A DNA stretch of 64,000 nt, from positions 155,046 to 219,045 of the forward strand of contig DBBP01000014.1 in the NCBI GenBank assembly GCA_002292285.1, read 5' to 3'. The stretch is from Proteobacteria bacterium UBA981. Lineage in GTDB: Bacteria; Pseudomonadota; Gammaproteobacteria; Ga0077536. Positions 1 through 8,680 of this stretch are shown here, in pieces. How positions within the stretch are numbered: the stretch's first letter is position 1; the number at the start of each line of letters is the position of its first letter. A program made the position numbers and the translations under genes. The notes beneath the pieces are model-generated. The model was not told where the DNA came from and made no database searches. It worked only from the letters and a program-made list of their open reading frames with translations.

Positions 1-1190
1 AACTAATCCGCGAAGGCATGGCGGCTGGCGCGCTCGGCTTCACGACCTCGCGCACCGCCGTGCACATCGATGTCAATGGGGTTCCTGTGCCCGGCACCTA
101 TGCAAACGCGAATGAGTTAACTGCGCTGGCCGGCGCTGTGCGCGACAGCGGTCACGGCTTGATGGAACTCGTGCTGCGCGGTGCCGCAGGTGAGGATACT
201 CAAGGTCTGCACAACGACATGGCCATGCTGCGCGAAGTTGCGCAGCGTTCGAACTGCCCGCTGATGTACCTGCTCGCGCAAAATAATGCCGAACCTGATC
301 AGTGGCGCAGCCAGCTCGAGGTCTGCGAGGACGCCGCGCGCGCCGGCCTGCAAATAACACCGCAGGTCGCCGGGCGCCCGATTCCAATTCTGTTTTCGAT
401 GGCCGGCGAGCACCCGTGGCGTTTTATGCCGAGCTATGCCGAAATCGCCGATCTGCCACCGGCGGAGCGCGTGCGTCGCATGGCCGATCCCGCCATGCGG
501 GCGCGGCTGCTGGCGGAAAAGGATCCGAACGACACGGGCTTCTCGATGCTCTACAAGAGCCCGATATTGTGGGACACCACTTACGTCGGCACCGAGCCGC
601 TCAACTATCTGCCGGAAGCCAGCGCAAGTATTGCCGCGATCGCCGCCCGCGAAGGTCGCGACCCGTGGGCAGTGGCTTACGACCTGCTGCTTGAAAACGA
701 AGGCAACGCGCTGCTGGTGCACACCCTGGTTGGGTATTCGGAAGGCAACCCGAGCGCCGTGCACGAGATGCTGCGTCATCCGCAGACGGTCCTGGGGCTC
801 AGCGATGCCGGCGCGCACTGCCGTTTTATCTGCGACGGTGGCGTGCATACCTATCTGCTGACCCACTGGCACCGTGACCGCGATCGCGAAGATCCCTACC
901 ACCTGCCGCTCGAGTTCCTGGTCCGCAAGTTGTCGGGCGACAACGCGCGCCTCTATGGTCTGCATGACCGCGGCGTTCTCGAACCAGGGCGTCGCGCCGA
1001 CATCAACCTCATCGACATGACGCGTCTTGGCTCGGGCTCGCCCTACATGGCCTACGACCTGCCGGCAGAGCAGCCGCGGATGTTGTGCAAAGCGACTGGC
1101 TACGTCGGTACCTATGTGCGAGGGCAGTGCGTACAGGCTGACGGCAAGCTCACCGGTGAGCGCCCGGGCCGCGTGATCCGGGGCGGCTAA
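1..1190 (+). CDS. N-acyl-D-amino-acid deacylase / amidohydrolase family 3 protein (5' partial)
   Basis: The gene begins before the window: the frame is open from base 3 (Leu-Ile-Arg-Glu-Gly before the first ATG at 18), so that ATG is internal. The visible about 395 residues are the C-terminal two thirds of an Amidohydro_3 (D-aminoacylase-like) TIM-barrel metal hydrolase. Visible signatures are a GLSDAGAH motif, in which Asp and His are expected active-site residues, and the C-terminal composite-domain motif LEPGRRADINLID just before the end. Such enzymes remove N-acyl groups or open cyclic amides in the cytoplasm; the substrate here is unknown. It ends with TAA, and about 180 bp separate it from the convergent amidohydrolase at 1371. 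Confidence 0.85.
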   Translation, partial: LIREGMAAGALGFTTSRTAVHIDVNGVPVPGTYANANELTALAGAVRDSGHGLMELVLRGAAGEDTQGLHNDMAMLREVAQRSNCPLMYLLAQNNAEPDQWRSQLEVCEDAARAGLQITPQVAGRPIPILFSMAGEHPWRFMPSYAEIADLPPAERVRRMADPAMRARLLAEKDPNDTGFSMLYKSPILWDTTYVGTEPLNYLPEASASIAAIAAREGRDPWAVAYDLLLENEGNALLVHTLVGYSEGNPSAVHEMLRHPQTVLGLSDAGAHCRFICDGGVHTYLLTHWHRDRDREDPYHLPLEFLVRKLSGDNARLYGLHDRGVLEPGRRADINLIDMTRLGSGSPYMAYDLPAEQPRMLCKATGYVGTYVRGQCVQADGKLTGERPGRVIRGG

Positions 1191-1370
1191 GCGCGCATCG
1201 GCAGTATCGTCGCGTGCGCTTAATCACAGCGTGCGCGGCGATGCCATGCGCTTTCGGCATGCGCTACAGTGAAAAGTTGGCGGCGTAATTTTGGATCTGT
1301 TGCCAAACTACGCCGCCCCTTCGCTATCGACCGCTACGATGACAGGCAACTCCCTGCCGCAAAGTTCCGC

Positions 1371-2225
1371 TCAGGCAACAGTCGGCGCCCAGTTGTAAAT
1401 ACGGGTGAGGTTGCCGCCCATCAAGGCTGCACGCTCGCTGTCACTGACGGTGTCGGTGAGTCGAAACGCCTCGACGCCTTCGGCATAGCTGAGCAATCCC
1501 ACCGCGCGCGTCCAGTCGGTTCCCCACAAACAGCGTTCTATGCCGTAAGCAGAAAATATCCGTGCCAGTGGCGGCCAGATATCGGCATACGGAAAGGGTT
1601 GATGGGACAAGGTGCAGGCGCCGGAAATCTTGATCGCGATATTGTCGTAACTGGCCAGTGCGAGCACGTTGGGCAGATCTGCGAACGGTTGCTCGGGCGC
1701 CGGCGGTTCGAAAGGTTGCGTCAATCCCACATGGTCGAGAATCAGTTGCGTATGCGGATTGCGCGCGGCTAATTCACCGAGCAAGGGTAATTTCCCCCAG
1801 CAAAACACATTGACCGGCAAGCCCAGCTCGGCCCCTGCGGCGAGTACCCGATTCAATCCCGGGTCATCAGCCGGCGGGGTATCGTCACCGACGAGCATGA
1901 TGCGTGCACCCACCACGCCAGCATTCGCGCCCCACGCAGCCATTTGATCAACCACGTCGTCGGCCTGGGCATCAAAGGGTTTGATGAGCCCAAATCGGCC
2001 CGGATGGCTGGCATACACCTCGAGAGCATAACTCCCGTCAAAGCGGTACATCGTCCACGGTGAAATCAGCAACGCGCCATCGACACCAACGTCATCCATG
2101 GCCGCGACCATTTGATCGCCGGTGACCTCGGTCGGGCCATGCAGGTGTGCGGCCCAGGGGCGTTCGGGTCTATCACGTTCGTAGGCGTGGACCTGGCAAT
2201 CAATCGTCGATGTAGGATTATTCAT
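1371..2225 (-). CDS. Amidohydrolase-2 family metal-dependent hydrolase
   Basis: A 284-residue protein of the amidohydrolase-2 (PF04909, ACMSD/TIM-barrel) type. It starts with a reduced metal-binding segment (Asp-Cys-Gln-Val-His near residue 10), has LILDHVGL at mid-length and ends with the family's GTDWTR motif, where Asp is the usual catalytic or metal residue. Family members are decarboxylases or lactone and amide hydrolases, so the exact reaction cannot be read. The usual D-x-H N-terminal motif appears as Q-x-H, which may change metal binding. No good ribosome-binding site is visible before the ATG. It points toward the preceding deacylase gene and diverges from lexA. Confidence 0.75.
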   Translation of the reverse strand: MNNPTSTIDCQVHAYERDRPERPWAAHLHGPTEVTGDQMVAAMDDVGVDGALLISPWTMYRFDGSYALEVYASHPGRFGLIKPFDAQADDVVDQMAAWGANAGVVGARIMLVGDDTPPADDPGLNRVLAAGAELGLPVNVFCWGKLPLLGELAARNPHTQLILDHVGLTQPFEPPAPEQPFADLPNVLALASYDNIAIKISGACTLSHQPFPYADIWPPLARIFSAYGIERCLWGTDWTRAVGLLSYAEGVEAFRLTDTVSDSERAALMGGNLTRIYNWAPTVA

Positions 2226-2384
2226 CGGTCTATCGTGCTACTGAATCGCATGACTGGCAAGCATGCCCACTGCATCTCGGTGGCTATTTACCGCCGATAA
2301 AACTGGCCCATACGCGGGGCGCAAGGCTGCATCGATCGAGAGCTCCAGGGGAGAAGAATCCCGCCGCACAATGACATACCGCTC

Positions 2385-2404
2385 GAACGTGTGGTAAAAC
2401 GTTC
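2385..2404 (+). promoter_or_regulatory. Candidate LexA-type operator (inverted repeat) abutting the lexA start
   Basis: A perfect 6-bp inverted repeat GAACGT-N8-ACGTTC ends 3 bases before the lexA ATG. LexA repressors usually regulate their own gene through a dyad of similar overall size (E. coli CTG-N10-CAG), and the half-sites vary between bacterial groups. The position would block initiation and also occupies the place of a ribosome-binding site. The role as operator is inferred from placement and symmetry. Confidence 0.5.
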
Positions 2405-2407
2405 TTC

Positions 2408-3007
2408 ATGCCCAAGACCCCAGCAGGCGCTACCCGTGCGCGAATTCACGACTTCATGTGTCAGCGCATATTGCTTGGCGAGCCGCCCTCGGTACGCGAA
2501 GTTCAGGATGCTTTTAGCTTTAAATCGACTGCGACAGCGCGTGAGCATCTCGATGCGCTGGTTGAGACCGGCTTGCTCGAGCACGAATCAGGTAAACATC
2601 GTGGCTACCGGCTGCCCGGCGCTTTCGTGCCAGGACTTGCGCCCCTGCTAGGGCGCGTGCAGGCCGGCAGCCTGACCGAAGCGGTGGCGTTCGCGGATGG
2701 CTATGTGCCGGTTAGCGCGGACCTTGCCGCCAATTGTTTTGCCCTCACGGTGCGCGGCGAAAGCATGTCTGGGCGCGAGATTCACGATGGCGATATCGTG
2801 TTGGTGCAACGCGATGCGCGCATTAAATCCGGCGATGTGGTGGTCGCCCTGCTGGGTGATGAAGCAACGATTAAAACGTTCGTCAAAGTTGGGCAACAGA
2901 TCATCCTGCAGGCAGAGAACCCGCTTTTCGACGATATCGATCCGGGCGCTGAGCGGCTTGAATTTTCCATTCTCGGCCGCGTCTTCGAAGTTCGGAGATC
3001 CTTATGA
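2408..3007 (+). CDS. lexA: LexA-family SOS repressor
   Basis: A 199-residue LexA. Residues 1-70 form the winged-helix DNA-binding domain, with STATAREHLDAL matching the conserved recognition region of LexA. The autocleavage site is Ala86-Gly87 (VQAGS), and the peptidase dyad is Ser119 (GESM) and Lys156 (EATIKTF), the same numbers as E. coli. All residues needed for RecA-stimulated self-cleavage are present, so it should be a functional DNA-damage repressor. The recognition helix differs enough that the operator is probably not the E. coli box. Its stop overlaps the helicase start (ATGA), implying a two-gene operon. No Shine-Dalgarno is visible before ATG 2408, so the transcript could be nearly leaderless. 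Confidence 0.9.
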   Translation: MPKTPAGATRARIHDFMCQRILLGEPPSVREVQDAFSFKSTATAREHLDALVETGLLEHESGKHRGYRLPGAFVPGLAPLLGRVQAGSLTEAVAFADGYVPVSADLAANCFALTVRGESMSGREIHDGDIVLVQRDARIKSGDVVVALLGDEATIKTFVKVGQQIILQAENPLFDDIDPGAERLEFSILGRVFEVRRSL

Positions 3008-5076
3008 ATGCTGATCCCATGGCGAGTCTGAATACCGCTCAGCGGCGCGCTGCAACGTTTGGCTCGGCGGCCGAGAACGGCGCGTGGTCGAGTGCGCCGT
3101 TGCTCGTGATTGCGGGGGCGGGAACTGGCAAGACCACGACCCTTGCCCACCGCGTCGCACACTTATGCTTACAGGGGGCATCGCCTGAGCGAATTTTGCT
3201 ACTGACATTCACGCGCCTGGCTGCGCGAGAAATGGTGCAGCGTTCGCAGAACATGGTCGCAGCTGCAATGAAAGCGCGGCATGGGGGAGGGCGCGCAGGA
3301 GCGCCGGGGAAAATTGATTGGGTGGGGACCTTTCACGCGATCGGCGCGCGCCTTATTCGCCACTATCACGAAAGTCTGGGCCTGGATGCATCGTTCAGTG
3401 TGCTGGATCGCGGTGACAGCGCCGACATGATGGATTTGGAACGCCAGACCCTGGGCTATCACAAGAGTCGCGATCGCTTTCCGCAGAAAGCCACCTGCCT
3501 CGATATTTATTCGCGCACGGTGAACGCGCAGTGTTCTCTACGCGAAACACTGGAGGGAGCATTTCCGCATTTCCTGCAGTGGCAGGATGAGCTCAAACTC
3601 CTGTTTGCTGCTTACGTTGAACGCAAGCTCAAGCAGCAGACCCTCGACTACGACGACCTGCTGTTGTACTGGTTTTACCTCGTCGAAGAACCGCGCATTG
3701 CTGCGGATATCGGCAGTCATTTCGATCACATTCTGGTCGACGAGTATCAGGATACCAATCGCCTGCAGGCCGACATCATTCGGCGCATCAGACCCGACGG
3801 CGCAGGTCTGACTGTCGTTGGTGACGACGCACAGTCTATTTACAGTTTTCGCGCTGCCGAGATCGATAACATCCTCGACTTTCCGCAGCACTATGCCGGG
3901 GCCGAGGTGGTCAAGCTGGAGCAGAACTATCGTTCTACGCAAGAGATTCTTGATGCCTCCAACAGTTTAATGGCGGAAGCTGAGCGTACTTACCAGAAGT
4001 CCCTCCAATCTGTACGCGGAAACGGTCAGCGCCCGCTGCTGGTGACCGTAGAAGACGAGCACGAAGAAGCGCTGTACTTGTGTGAACAAATTCTGGAACG
4101 GCGCGAACAAGGTATCGATCTGCGCCAGCAGGCCGTGCTGTTTAGAAATTCTCGCCACACCATGCGCCTCGAACTGGAACTCGCAAAACACGATATTCCT
4201 TATGTGAAATATGGCGGCTTGAAATATATGGAATCGGCACATGTAAAAGACGTGATGTCGGTTTTGAGTTGGGCAGAGAACCCAAAGAACGACGTTGCAG
4301 GCTTCCGCGTTCTGCAAATTCTCGAAGGTATCGGGCCCGCTACCGGGCGCAAAGCGCTTGAACATTTACTGGTCAATGACGGCGATTTCGCGAGTCTCGA
4401 TGCGCTCGCCGGCGTGCCTAGCGGTTCGCGACCGCAGTGGCAGGATTTGGCGTACTTGATGAGCGTTCTGTCGAGTGCGGTATGGCAAGGGCAGCTGGAA
4501 CTTGTCATGAAGTGGTACCAGCCGCATCTTGAGCGCCGCTACGATCACAGCTTTCCGCGTGAAGGCGATCTCGAACAACTGCTGCAACTGAGTAACGATT
4601 ATCAGGAGCGCAGCGTGTTTCTCACCGAAGTCACTTTGGACCCGCCAAGCGGCAGTGGCGATTTACCGACCAGCGCTCATATTGATGAGGATTTTTTGAT
4701 CCTCTCTACCGTCCACTCCGCCAAAGGGCAGGAGTGGGATACGGTGTATGTGCAGCATTTCAGCGACGGCACTTTCCCGAATGAGTTTGCTGCCGGCGAC
4801 AAAGACAAGCTCGAAGAGGAACGGCGCCTCGCTTATGTCGCATTAACGCGGGCCAAGAATCGGCTGGTGCTGGTTAATCCGTTTAAGTATTTCGTGCCCG
4901 AGCAACCGAAGTATGGCGACCGCCATGTCTACGGTACCAAGAGCCGATTCCTTACTGACCCGGTCAGTGCCAAATTCGATCTCGGACACTGGTCAAGTCG
5001 CCCGGAAGCGCGGCCCGGCTGGGACGCCAGCGTGCGCGTCGATCTGAAGCAGCGCGCACGTGCTATGTGGTCTTAG
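3004..5076 (+). CDS. UvrD/Rep/PcrA-like superfamily 1 DNA helicase
   Basis: A 690-residue ATP-dependent 3'-5' helicase with the SF1A motifs in order: Q motif (LNTAQRRAA), Walker A GAGTGKTT (38-45), motif Ia LLTFTRLAAREM, Walker B VDEYQDTN (about 245-252), motif III GDDAQSIYSFR (about 273), motif IV EQNYRST, motif V STVHSAKGQEWD and motif VI YVALTRAKNR (about 611). It is shorter at the C-terminus than E. coli UvrD (720 residues), closer to Rep-type proteins. It starts within the lexA stop, so it should be translationally coupled and SOS-controlled. The expected role is DNA unwinding in repair or restart; the exact orthology to uvrD or rep is not settled. Confidence 0.9.
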   Translation: MNADPMASLNTAQRRAATFGSAAENGAWSSAPLLVIAGAGTGKTTTLAHRVAHLCLQGASPERILLLTFTRLAAREMVQRSQNMVAAAMKARHGGGRAGAPGKIDWVGTFHAIGARLIRHYHESLGLDASFSVLDRGDSADMMDLERQTLGYHKSRDRFPQKATCLDIYSRTVNAQCSLRETLEGAFPHFLQWQDELKLLFAAYVERKLKQQTLDYDDLLLYWFYLVEEPRIAADIGSHFDHILVDEYQDTNRLQADIIRRIRPDGAGLTVVGDDAQSIYSFRAAEIDNILDFPQHYAGAEVVKLEQNYRSTQEILDASNSLMAEAERTYQKSLQSVRGNGQRPLLVTVEDEHEEALYLCEQILERREQGIDLRQQAVLFRNSRHTMRLELELAKHDIPYVKYGGLKYMESAHVKDVMSVLSWAENPKNDVAGFRVLQILEGIGPATGRKALEHLLVNDGDFASLDALAGVPSGSRPQWQDLAYLMSVLSSAVWQGQLELVMKWYQPHLERRYDHSFPREGDLEQLLQLSNDYQERSVFLTEVTLDPPSGSGDLPTSAHIDEDFLILSTVHSAKGQEWDTVYVQHFSDGTFPNEFAAGDKDKLEEERRLAYVALTRAKNRLVLVNPFKYFVPEQPKYGDRHVYGTKSRFLTDPVSAKFDLGHWSSRPEARPGWDASVRVDLKQRARAMWS

Positions 5077-5168
5077 CGAAGTTCTGCAAAAGCGGCTGCA
5101 CCGCCAGTTGACTGCATTGCGCGAACTTCTGCGGTGGTTCCTTGGATCTTGAGTGAAGACTTGCTCTG

Positions 5169-6425
5169 TTAACTGAGCGCTGCCTTCAGGATGAAGTAAA
5201 ACATGATCGACAGCAGTGCGCCGGCCGGAATGGTAATCACCCACGACGCGAAGATGCGATAAATCGAACCCATATTGAGCCCCTTGGTGTCGTGCGCCAG
5301 ACCGACGCCAAGCACCGCGCCAACAACCGCATGAGTTGTTGAGACTGGCATACCGGTTCCCGATGCAAATACGATCGTGCACGACGCCGCAATTCCGGCA
5401 GCGAATCCGCGGCTTGGGGTAAGCGGCGTGATGCGGCTGCCGACCATAGTGATGACGTGGCGACCATAGGTCGCTAGCCCGACCACGATGCCCAAACCGC
5501 CAATCATCAACACCCATACCGGCATTGCGGCATGCTGGTCTACCGAACCGGTCGAGGCGATGCTTAAGATCGCCGCAACGGGTCCGACCGCATTGGCAAC
5601 ATCGTTCGAACCGTGCGCGAATGCCATGCTGCAAGCCGTCACGACCATCAGGACCGAGAACACGTGTTCGACCTTATAAAAGGCAAACTCACGGTTGCTG
5701 TTCTCGTCGACTTCGATAAGCGAAATCAGGTAGTAGCCCAGCAGCGCCACCACGACGCCGAGCGCTGCTGCGATCGCGTAACACTGGATGGTGCTCATAT
5801 CGCCCATCAAATCCACATGCTTCAGCCCTTTCAGCATTGTGATCAGCCCAATGAGAAACACGGTCATGAACACGTAAATCGGCGCGAGCTGACGTGCCCG
5901 GCCCAGTGGATCGGCGTGGTCCAGGATAAATTTCGCGATGCTGCGATAAATCGCGTAGGCGACCGCTGCCGAGAACATCGGCGATACCACCCAACTGGCC
6001 GCAATGACGCCGACTTTGCCCCATTTCACCGCGTCGAAGCCGACTGCTGCCACTGTGAAGCCGATGATCGCGCCGACAATCGAATGCGTGGTCGACACCG
6101 GCCAGCCCTGTCGCGATGCAATCAACAACCAGGTTCCGGCCGCAAGCAATGCGCCAAGCATGCCGTAGACCAGCAACTCCGGCTGGGTGACAAAGTACCC
6201 GCTCTCGACAATGCCTTTGCGAATTGTCGAGGTGACTTCGCCCCCTGCGAGTACCGCGCCGGCAAACTCGAAGATCGCGGCGATGATCAAGGCATCACGA
6301 ATTTTGAGTGCTTTCGAGCCAATCGATGTCGCCATGGCGTTGGCGACGTCATTGGCACCGATTCCCCACGCCATAAACAGGCCAAAGACGGTGGCGAGGG
6401 TCAGAAAAAGAATTTCGTTTTCCAT
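5169..6425 (-). CDS. Pit-family inorganic phosphate transporter
   Basis: A 418-residue membrane protein with about ten hydrophobic segments and the two inverted family signatures of the PiT/PHO4 family: GANDVANA near residue 23 and GSNDVANA near residue 275, each followed by a loop with STTH (PVSTTHSIVGA and PVSTTHAVVGA). The family imports phosphate or metal-phosphate by H+ or Na+ symport across the inner membrane. It is convergent with the helicase; the 92 bp between them hold a GCGG-CTGCA-CCGC hairpin but no T tract. No PhoU-like partner lies beside it, which many pit operons have. Confidence 0.9.
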   Translation of the reverse strand: MENEILFLTLATVFGLFMAWGIGANDVANAMATSIGSKALKIRDALIIAAIFEFAGAVLAGGEVTSTIRKGIVESGYFVTQPELLVYGMLGALLAAGTWLLIASRQGWPVSTTHSIVGAIIGFTVAAVGFDAVKWGKVGVIAASWVVSPMFSAAVAYAIYRSIAKFILDHADPLGRARQLAPIYVFMTVFLIGLITMLKGLKHVDLMGDMSTIQCYAIAAALGVVVALLGYYLISLIEVDENSNREFAFYKVEHVFSVLMVVTACSMAFAHGSNDVANAVGPVAAILSIASTGSVDQHAAMPVWVLMIGGLGIVVGLATYGRHVITMVGSRITPLTPSRGFAAGIAASCTIVFASGTGMPVSTTHAVVGAVLGVGLAHDTKGLNMGSIYRIFASWVITIPAGALLSIMFYFILKAALS

Positions 6426-7039
6426 AGGTCGACGGTCGAACTCACGTGATGGCCTGGCTGGATGTCGTTGATAACCCAGTGATTTAACCGCTACAGAGCC
6501 CCGAGATTGATCCCCCGACCTGCTGGCAACATCGACAGCTGCGATTGTTGCACAAACGAGTCGCTGGAGGTGGTCTCTCAGACGGGAATCGGGACGTCAC
6601 CCTGCACGTGGACGTGCGCCGCTTTACCCGCCGTTGGCTGGGTCAGCTAGTGGGAATGCGCCGAGCAGCAGCGGCCTTTCCCACTACCTGCTGAGGCCGG
6701 TTCGTGGAGACGCTAAAACAGGTTTTCGAACCAGCGCCCAATATCACGTGCGCCGAACGATAGCGCTGAGCAGTTTGATAAATACCCTGCCCGATGCAGG
6801 GCTGAATATGCACTGCGCAGATGCTGGTCTCTTTCCTTGGCCGAGATTTCTCGGCCCTCGTTCTCGGACCCTGACCCCAACCCTGTCGGTCCATCGCACA
6901 GTGACGAACATGCAGGTCGCTGGGTGCCGCAGTATCGCGACCCTATTCATCGTCGCGCACCGCTATCGAACCAACCAAGGTGACCGGGTGAAGCCCCGTC
7001 ACTCATTCTTAAAACAAGATCAAAGAGGGGATTAACCCT
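6426..7039. other. 614-bp intergenic leader region with several small inverted repeats
   Basis: I see no credible gene here. The plus-strand frame 6634-7035 is open but shows no family resemblance and probably reflects composition. Structure seen: a hairpin CCCTGC-CCGAT-GCAGGG (6785-6801), a perfect 8-bp palindrome GGCCGAGA-TT-TCTCGGCC (6839-6856), and a 9-bp stem with one mismatch and loop TGAAG (6980-7002) about 40 bases before the next start. The last could be 5'-UTR structure of the gene at 7040. Confidence 0.4.
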
Positions 7040-7420
7040 ATGTCTATTGGAAAAGAAGCAGGCGCATTCACGTCAACCGCGACATCGATGACCAAATCGA
7101 CTGACGCAGCCGGCAATCACACCTTCGTCATGAATATTGAAGGCACAGTAACAGGCGGCATGGCAGGCGCAGCTCTGGGCACAATTACAGCCACCACAGC
7201 CGATTTTCAGGTCGGCAGCTACAGCGCCGATTTTGCAGCCTATCTTGCAGATGGCAGCGTTGTAACTGGTCTGGGAAGTGGGGTCTTCGGTTTATCCGGA
7301 ACGCATAATTGGCAGCTAAACGGCACAGCAACGCTGTCCAACGGCGCGCGAGTGGCAACAGAAGGCGTACTAGACCTTGCCAGCCGTTCCTATAACGGCA
7401 AGATGCTCGAAATTTCTTGA
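7040..7420 (+). CDS. Small Thr/Gly/Ala-rich protein of unknown function
   Basis: A 126-residue protein with no cysteine, no signal peptide and no clear transmembrane helix. It is rich in Thr, Gly, Ala and Ser with alternating hydrophobic residues, suggesting a small beta-sandwich or barrel, and ends with a VLDLASRSYNGKM segment. I do not recognise the function. Good evidence that it is real: a purine-rich ribosome-binding site AGAGGGG (7023-7029) about 10 bases before the ATG, and a strong intrinsic terminator 25 bases after the stop. It is a single-gene transcription unit with a structured leader upstream. Confidence 0.7.
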   Translation: MSIGKEAGAFTSTATSMTKSTDAAGNHTFVMNIEGTVTGGMAGAALGTITATTADFQVGSYSADFAAYLADGSVVTGLGSGVFGLSGTHNWQLNGTATLSNGARVATEGVLDLASRSYNGKMLEIS

Positions 7421-7444
7421 CAGTCGCCTGACTAAAAAATTGAG

Positions 7445-7471
7445 AAAGCCCGCTTCGGCGGGCTTTTTTTT
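7445..7471 (+). terminator. Intrinsic terminator of the 7040 gene
   Basis: A 9-bp stem AAAGCCCGC / GCGGGCTTT closes a TTCG tetraloop and is followed by a run of eight T (7464-7471). This is a textbook Rho-independent terminator on the plus strand; the A tract before the stem may let it also act on the minus strand. Confidence 0.92.
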
Positions 7472-7531
7472 CGTCGGCGATTCAGTCAACGGCCTGCACC
7501 CCCTGAATCCCGCGACCTGGGCCGCCAAAGA

Positions 7532-8572
7532 TCAAGCATTCGCACTGGAGGCGAACCGCTCGCGATAAGCGCGTGGGCTGGCGTCGAGCGTGCGTTCAAA
7601 CGCCAGGCGCATGCTGTCAGTCGTGCGGTACCCAGACAGCGCTGCCACTTCGGCAATCGTCGCGCTCGATTCTTCTAGGTGGCGTCGTGCAACTTCGATG
7701 CGGCAGTGTTCCACAAAACGCCCCGGCGGCATCCCGGTCTCGCGCGCGAACACCCGCGCAAAATTGCGTGGACTCATGCGGACTCTCTCCGCCAGCGCCT
7801 CGACGCGAAGATCTTCATCGATGTGCTCGTAGATGTAACTTTGCAGATCCGAGATATCGGGATTATCTGGAAGACGCGACGCCAAAGGCACACTGAACTG
7901 CGCCTGATTGCCGGGGCGGTTCAGAAACAGGACTAGCGCCTGTGACACACGCAGGGCGACCTCGCGGCCAAAATCCTCTTCCACAAGCGCGACCGTCATA
8001 TCGATGCCAGACGTCATGCCAGCCGATGTGTAGACATTGCCATCTTTTACATAGAGCGGCGAACCTTCTAGCTGAATGCTTGGGTAACGGGTGCGAAAGT
8101 CGGCAAGCAGCTCCCAGTGAGTCGTCGCGCGGCGGCCGTCAAGAATGCCGGCTTCCGCAAGGATGTAGGCAGCCGAGCATATTGACCCGATGCGGCGCAC
8201 CTTTGCGCTCGTTGCGCGCAACCAATTCAAGTAGCGACTACTCGAATTGAAGAGTTCATGCCAGTTCATCGGCGCGACTAACAGCGTGTCTATTTTTCCG
8301 CGTAAGCGGCTGAATGGTTTGTCTACACTGAGACTAAGTCCCGCGTTCTTATAGACAACGCCCGCTTGGCTTGCGACCAGTTCGATGTCATATCCGAAAT
8401 CACTTCGGCCCGAATTCTCGAAAACGAAATTGGCCATAAGCAGCACGTTCAGCGGCCCGATGAACTCAAGTGGGTCAGGACTTGGGCTTACGACGATCAC
8501 GAAGCGTCGCCTTCGTTGACCAGGCGGGAGTTGAGACAGCTTAGGGAGTGCGCACTCGGGCTCGTCGTTCAT
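7532..8572 (-). CDS. GlxA-family transcriptional regulator (DJ-1/PfpI domain plus AraC HTH)
   Basis: A 346-residue regulator. Residues about 22-190 are a DJ-1/PfpI (class I glutamine amidotransferase-like) sensing domain with the nucleophile-elbow Cys132 (GSICSAAYILAEAG). Residues about 245-340 carry the double helix-turn-helix of the AraC family (LRVEALAERVRMSPRNFARVF and a second helix pair ending DASPRAYRERF). Proteins of this type activate catabolic or detoxification genes on sensing a small molecule. It is divergent from the porin gene at 8681, the most likely target. GGGAA lies 7 bases before the ATG. Confidence 0.88.
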   Translation of the reverse strand: MNDEPECALPKLSQLPPGQRRRRFVIVVSPSPDPLEFIGPLNVLLMANFVFENSGRSDFGYDIELVASQAGVVYKNAGLSLSVDKPFSRLRGKIDTLLVAPMNWHELFNSSSRYLNWLRATSAKVRRIGSICSAAYILAEAGILDGRRATTHWELLADFRTRYPSIQLEGSPLYVKDGNVYTSAGMTSGIDMTVALVEEDFGREVALRVSQALVLFLNRPGNQAQFSVPLASRLPDNPDISDLQSYIYEHIDEDLRVEALAERVRMSPRNFARVFARETGMPPGRFVEHCRIEVARRHLEESSATIAEVAALSGYRTTDSMRLAFERTLDASPRAYRERFASSANA

Positions 8573-8618
8573 GGTGAATTCCCGGAGGAGATTGAGTTGG
8601 CAGAATAATACGGATCAA

Positions 8619-8631
8619 TGTCATTGTGACA
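8619..8631. promoter_or_regulatory. Inverted repeat in the divergent regulator-porin promoter region
   Basis: TGTCA-TTG-TGACA is a perfect 5-bp dyad lying 47 bases upstream of the regulator start and 50 bases upstream of the porin start, central in the shared intergenic region. It could be an operator for the GlxA-type regulator, but a 5-bp dyad can arise by chance. Confidence 0.3.
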
Positions 8632-8680
8632 GCATACTTTCCGCTTGATAATTGCCATCGAGTTAATAGCAAGCGACACG

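Noticed and set aside
117..965. 282-codon minus-strand frame opposite the deacylase
   Set aside because: Shadow of a well-supported amidohydrolase gene on the other strand.
5076..5168. Hairpins between the helicase and phosphate transporter genes as a two-way terminator
   Set aside because: GCGG-CTGCA-CCGC and the GAAGTTC/GAACTTC pair lack T tracts and have weak or distant pairing.
5613..6449. 278-codon plus-strand frame opposite the phosphate transporter
   Set aside because: Antisense shadow: the minus-strand frame has clear Pit family motifs, and the plus frame is His/Arg/Asp-rich without a family.
6634..7035. Plus-strand 133-codon open frame before the small orphan gene
   Set aside because: No family motif, no supported start, and it overlaps several hairpins; probably open because of high GC.
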